In this document: one piece after another, positions 47,470 to 49,128 of the stretch | How the letters are laid out: every line of letters starts with the position of its first letter | Position numbering within the stretch: position 1 is the first letter of the stretch | NCBI RefSeq assembly: GCF_017571495.1 | Contig: NZ_JAGETZ010000025.1 | Span: forward strand, 1 to 49,128 | DNA from: Hymenobacter negativus | GTDB lineage: Bacteria; Bacteroidota; Bacteroidia; Cytophagales; Hymenobacteraceae | Reading direction: 5' to 3' | DNA length: 49,128 nt | Made by a program: the position numbers and the translations under genes | The notes under the pieces: generated by a model | Seen by the model: only the letters and a program-made list of their open reading frames with translations | The model's database searches: none | What the model was told of the DNA's origin: nothing

Positions 47470-49128
47470 TTGAAGCAGTTTATTATAGTGCTGTGCTTAT
47501 TAGCAAGCAAGTCTGTTTTTTATGCGGGTGCTCAGGCACCCACACAAACAGCCAACGACTATGTGCGTCCATATACAGAGGCCTTCCAATACGGCACCAA
47601 TATGGGATATTATAATAGCAACTGGTCCGATGAGAATCTGGCTTCTATTGCCGAAAACTTGGGTGCCCATTCTATCCGGCCTTCGCTGCCTGAGTATTTC
47701 GTGGCGCAGTATGGGTATAACATTCGGGTGCCTGCTTTCAACTCCTATGTAAACACGCACGGCATGAGAGAACTGACCTGTTTTGTGGAAGGCCCGTCGG
47801 CAGCGCACCGCGAAACAACGACCTACCCGGGCGCGACTGGTCAGTCGAAGATGTTTGCCAATCTCTATGAGCCCATCTGGAACGGCGACGGTACAGTCAA
47901 CCAGAATAACTACTACGCCTATTACTTATATCAGCTGCTAGCTGTTTACGGGGATAAGGTGCGGTTTTGGGAAATCGTGAACGAGCCGGATTTCTCCAAC
48001 AGCGCCAATGTGAACGATTGGAGCAACCGGGCTCCGACGCCCGGTGAGCTCGTTAACATTCAGGCCCCGATTTTTAGCTACATCCGGATGCTGCACGTCA
48101 GCTACGAGGTTGTTAAGAAATATCGCCCGGATGCTTATGTCACGACGGGCGGGGTTGGCTACTCCCAGTTTGTGGATGCGCTCATGCGCTACACGGAAAA
48201 CCCTAACGGTGGCGCCGTAACGACCCAATACCCCAACACGGGTGGTGCTTACATCGATGCGCTGAGCTTTCATAGCTACCCGGCATACTCGCTGCACTAC
48301 TGGGACACAGTGCTGAATGGCTTCCGCTACACCCGCACCTCGGACTACGCCGCGAATAAGGTGATGGAGGACCGACAGGGCTTTGCCGATGTGCTCACGC
48401 GCTACGGCTACAACGGTGTGACGCGTCCAGCCAAGCACATTCTGATGTCAGAAACCAATATTGGTCGTCGCACGTCGGACGACCGCACGGGCTCGGATGA
48501 AATGCAGCGCAACTTTGGCATCAAGACGCTGGTGCTCTCCCAGAAGAAAGATATCAAGCAGCTATACTACTACCAGCTGGGCGAGTCGGTGACTGCTCCT
48601 GCGGCCAACCAGTTGGTTTCGGGCAGTGATGAGATGGCCCTGATGGGCCTGTATGAGAACCTGATGCGCGACGCTCCCGGCTCGGAGCACACTACGCAGC
48701 TGGGCAAAGCCTTCGCCACAACGTCGAAACTGCTTTATGGCGCCCATTACGACGCAGCCCGTACGGCGGCCCTGGCGCTACCAGCTGGCATAGACGGTGC
48801 GGCCTTCAACAAAAACGGCACTTATACCTATGTACTATGGGCCAAAGCCTTAGTTGATAATGTAGAGTACGCTACGGGGGTTTATTCGTTTCCGCTGGCG
48901 CTGAGCATGGGCAACCTGCAGCGCTACGAGTGGGACTACTCTAGTACGAATGCCCGAACCACGCAGACCCCGCTGCTCATTGCACTGGGCACAGCTCCCT
49001 CCTTCTTCACCGATGCCCCCTCGACAGGTTCAACCACGAACCCGGGGTCTAGCACGGGCTGTTCGGGGACGGGCAGCCTGACGCGCGAACAGTGGAGCAA
49101 CCTGGGCGGCACGGGCCTGGCCGCCACC
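47470..49128 (+). CDS. secreted clan-A-type glycoside hydrolase with C-terminal modules (partial, runs off right edge)
   Basis: 553 codons in the window without a stop. Start TTG at 47470 gives MKQFIIVLCLLASKSVFYA, a signal peptide. The catalytic domain looks like a TIM-barrel clan-A glycosidase (GH39/GH5-like): acid/base glutamate E172 in WEIVNEPDFSN and a probable nucleophile E328 in HILMSETNIGRR, plus SFHSYPAYSLHYWD between. A Gly/Ser/Thr linker (STGSTTNPGSSTG, about 518-530) leads into LTREQWSNLGGTGLAAT, which resembles the start of the PA14-type modules found on large secreted Bacteroidota enzymes; more modules and a type IX sorting domain may lie beyond the edge. Substrate unknown. Preceded by an AT-rich region. 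Confidence 0.8.
   Translation, partial: MKQFIIVLCLLASKSVFYAGAQAPTQTANDYVRPYTEAFQYGTNMGYYNSNWSDENLASIAENLGAHSIRPSLPEYFVAQYGYNIRVPAFNSYVNTHGMRELTCFVEGPSAAHRETTTYPGATGQSKMFANLYEPIWNGDGTVNQNNYYAYYLYQLLAVYGDKVRFWEIVNEPDFSNSANVNDWSNRAPTPGELVNIQAPIFSYIRMLHVSYEVVKKYRPDAYVTTGGVGYSQFVDALMRYTENPNGGAVTTQYPNTGGAYIDALSFHSYPAYSLHYWDTVLNGFRYTRTSDYAANKVMEDRQGFADVLTRYGYNGVTRPAKHILMSETNIGRRTSDDRTGSDEMQRNFGIKTLVLSQKKDIKQLYYYQLGESVTAPAANQLVSGSDEMALMGLYENLMRDAPGSEHTTQLGKAFATTSKLLYGAHYDAARTAALALPAGIDGAAFNKNGTYTYVLWAKALVDNVEYATGVYSFPLALSMGNLQRYEWDYSSTNARTTQTPLLIALGTAPSFFTDAPSTGSTTNPGSSTGCSGTGSLTREQWSNLGGTGLAAT

Noticed and set aside
1..49128. CRISPR arrays, tRNA/rRNA genes, prophage or replication origin
   Set aside because: No regularly spaced repeats, no tRNA-like T-arm/acceptor pairs, no phage structural genes or DnaA-box clusters noticed on reading.

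Overview
The window looks like chromosome from a GC-rich Bacteroidota, most likely a Hymenobacter-type member of the Cytophagales (inference). The main pointers are a type IX secretion SprA gene, families largely confined to Bacteroidota (DUF4292, DUF2911, the TatA/GatA arrangement), the lack of Shine-Dalgarno sequences, and many copies of the Bacteroidota -7 promoter box TAnnTTTG just upstream of starts. Most genes are housekeeping or cell-envelope genes. There is no CRISPR array, no tRNA or rRNA that I can see, and one insertion sequence.

Layout. Positions 1-13155 (all minus) hold mltD-like transglycosylase, maeB, ruvA and sprA; mltD and maeB are each followed by a terminator hairpin. A GT-A glycosyltransferase (13379, plus) converges on a minus-strand operon tatA-tatA-gatA. 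A GAF-LytTR regulator (17019, plus) follows. Then a minus-strand block: dut, sugar-phosphate nucleotidyltransferase, TPR protein, DUF4292 lipoprotein and an EnvC-type murein hydrolase activator. An IS3-family element (about 24198-25353) sits in the short divergent promoter region between dut and a 62-codon gene. Next come a minus-strand run of enoyl-CoA hydratase, polysaccharide flippase and a GT-C glycosyltransferase, then mscL and a small secreted protein on plus.

Positions 31439-36785 hold the transcription/translation operon rimP-nusA-infB (minus), with a consensus promoter and an intrinsic terminator in the rimP leader, and a second promoter ahead of infB. To the right are a DUF2911 protein, selD behind a 70-nt foldable element, two membrane proteins, rbfA, a methyltransferase, an FtsX/LolE-type permease, a SNF2 helicase, an AT-rich gap, and a secreted clan-A-type glycoside hydrolase that runs off the right edge.

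No wholly new multi-gene system is evident. The most interesting signals are regulatory or structural: attenuator architecture before rimP-nusA-infB, an IS with recognisable target duplication but an amber-killed orfA, three intergenic tracts built of stuttering short words in inverted orientation, a GGTAGTCA operator-like cluster before sprA, the structured element before selD, and two tandem TatA proteins with prion-like Gln/Pro/Tyr tails. Eight of the genes appear to start with TTG or GTG.
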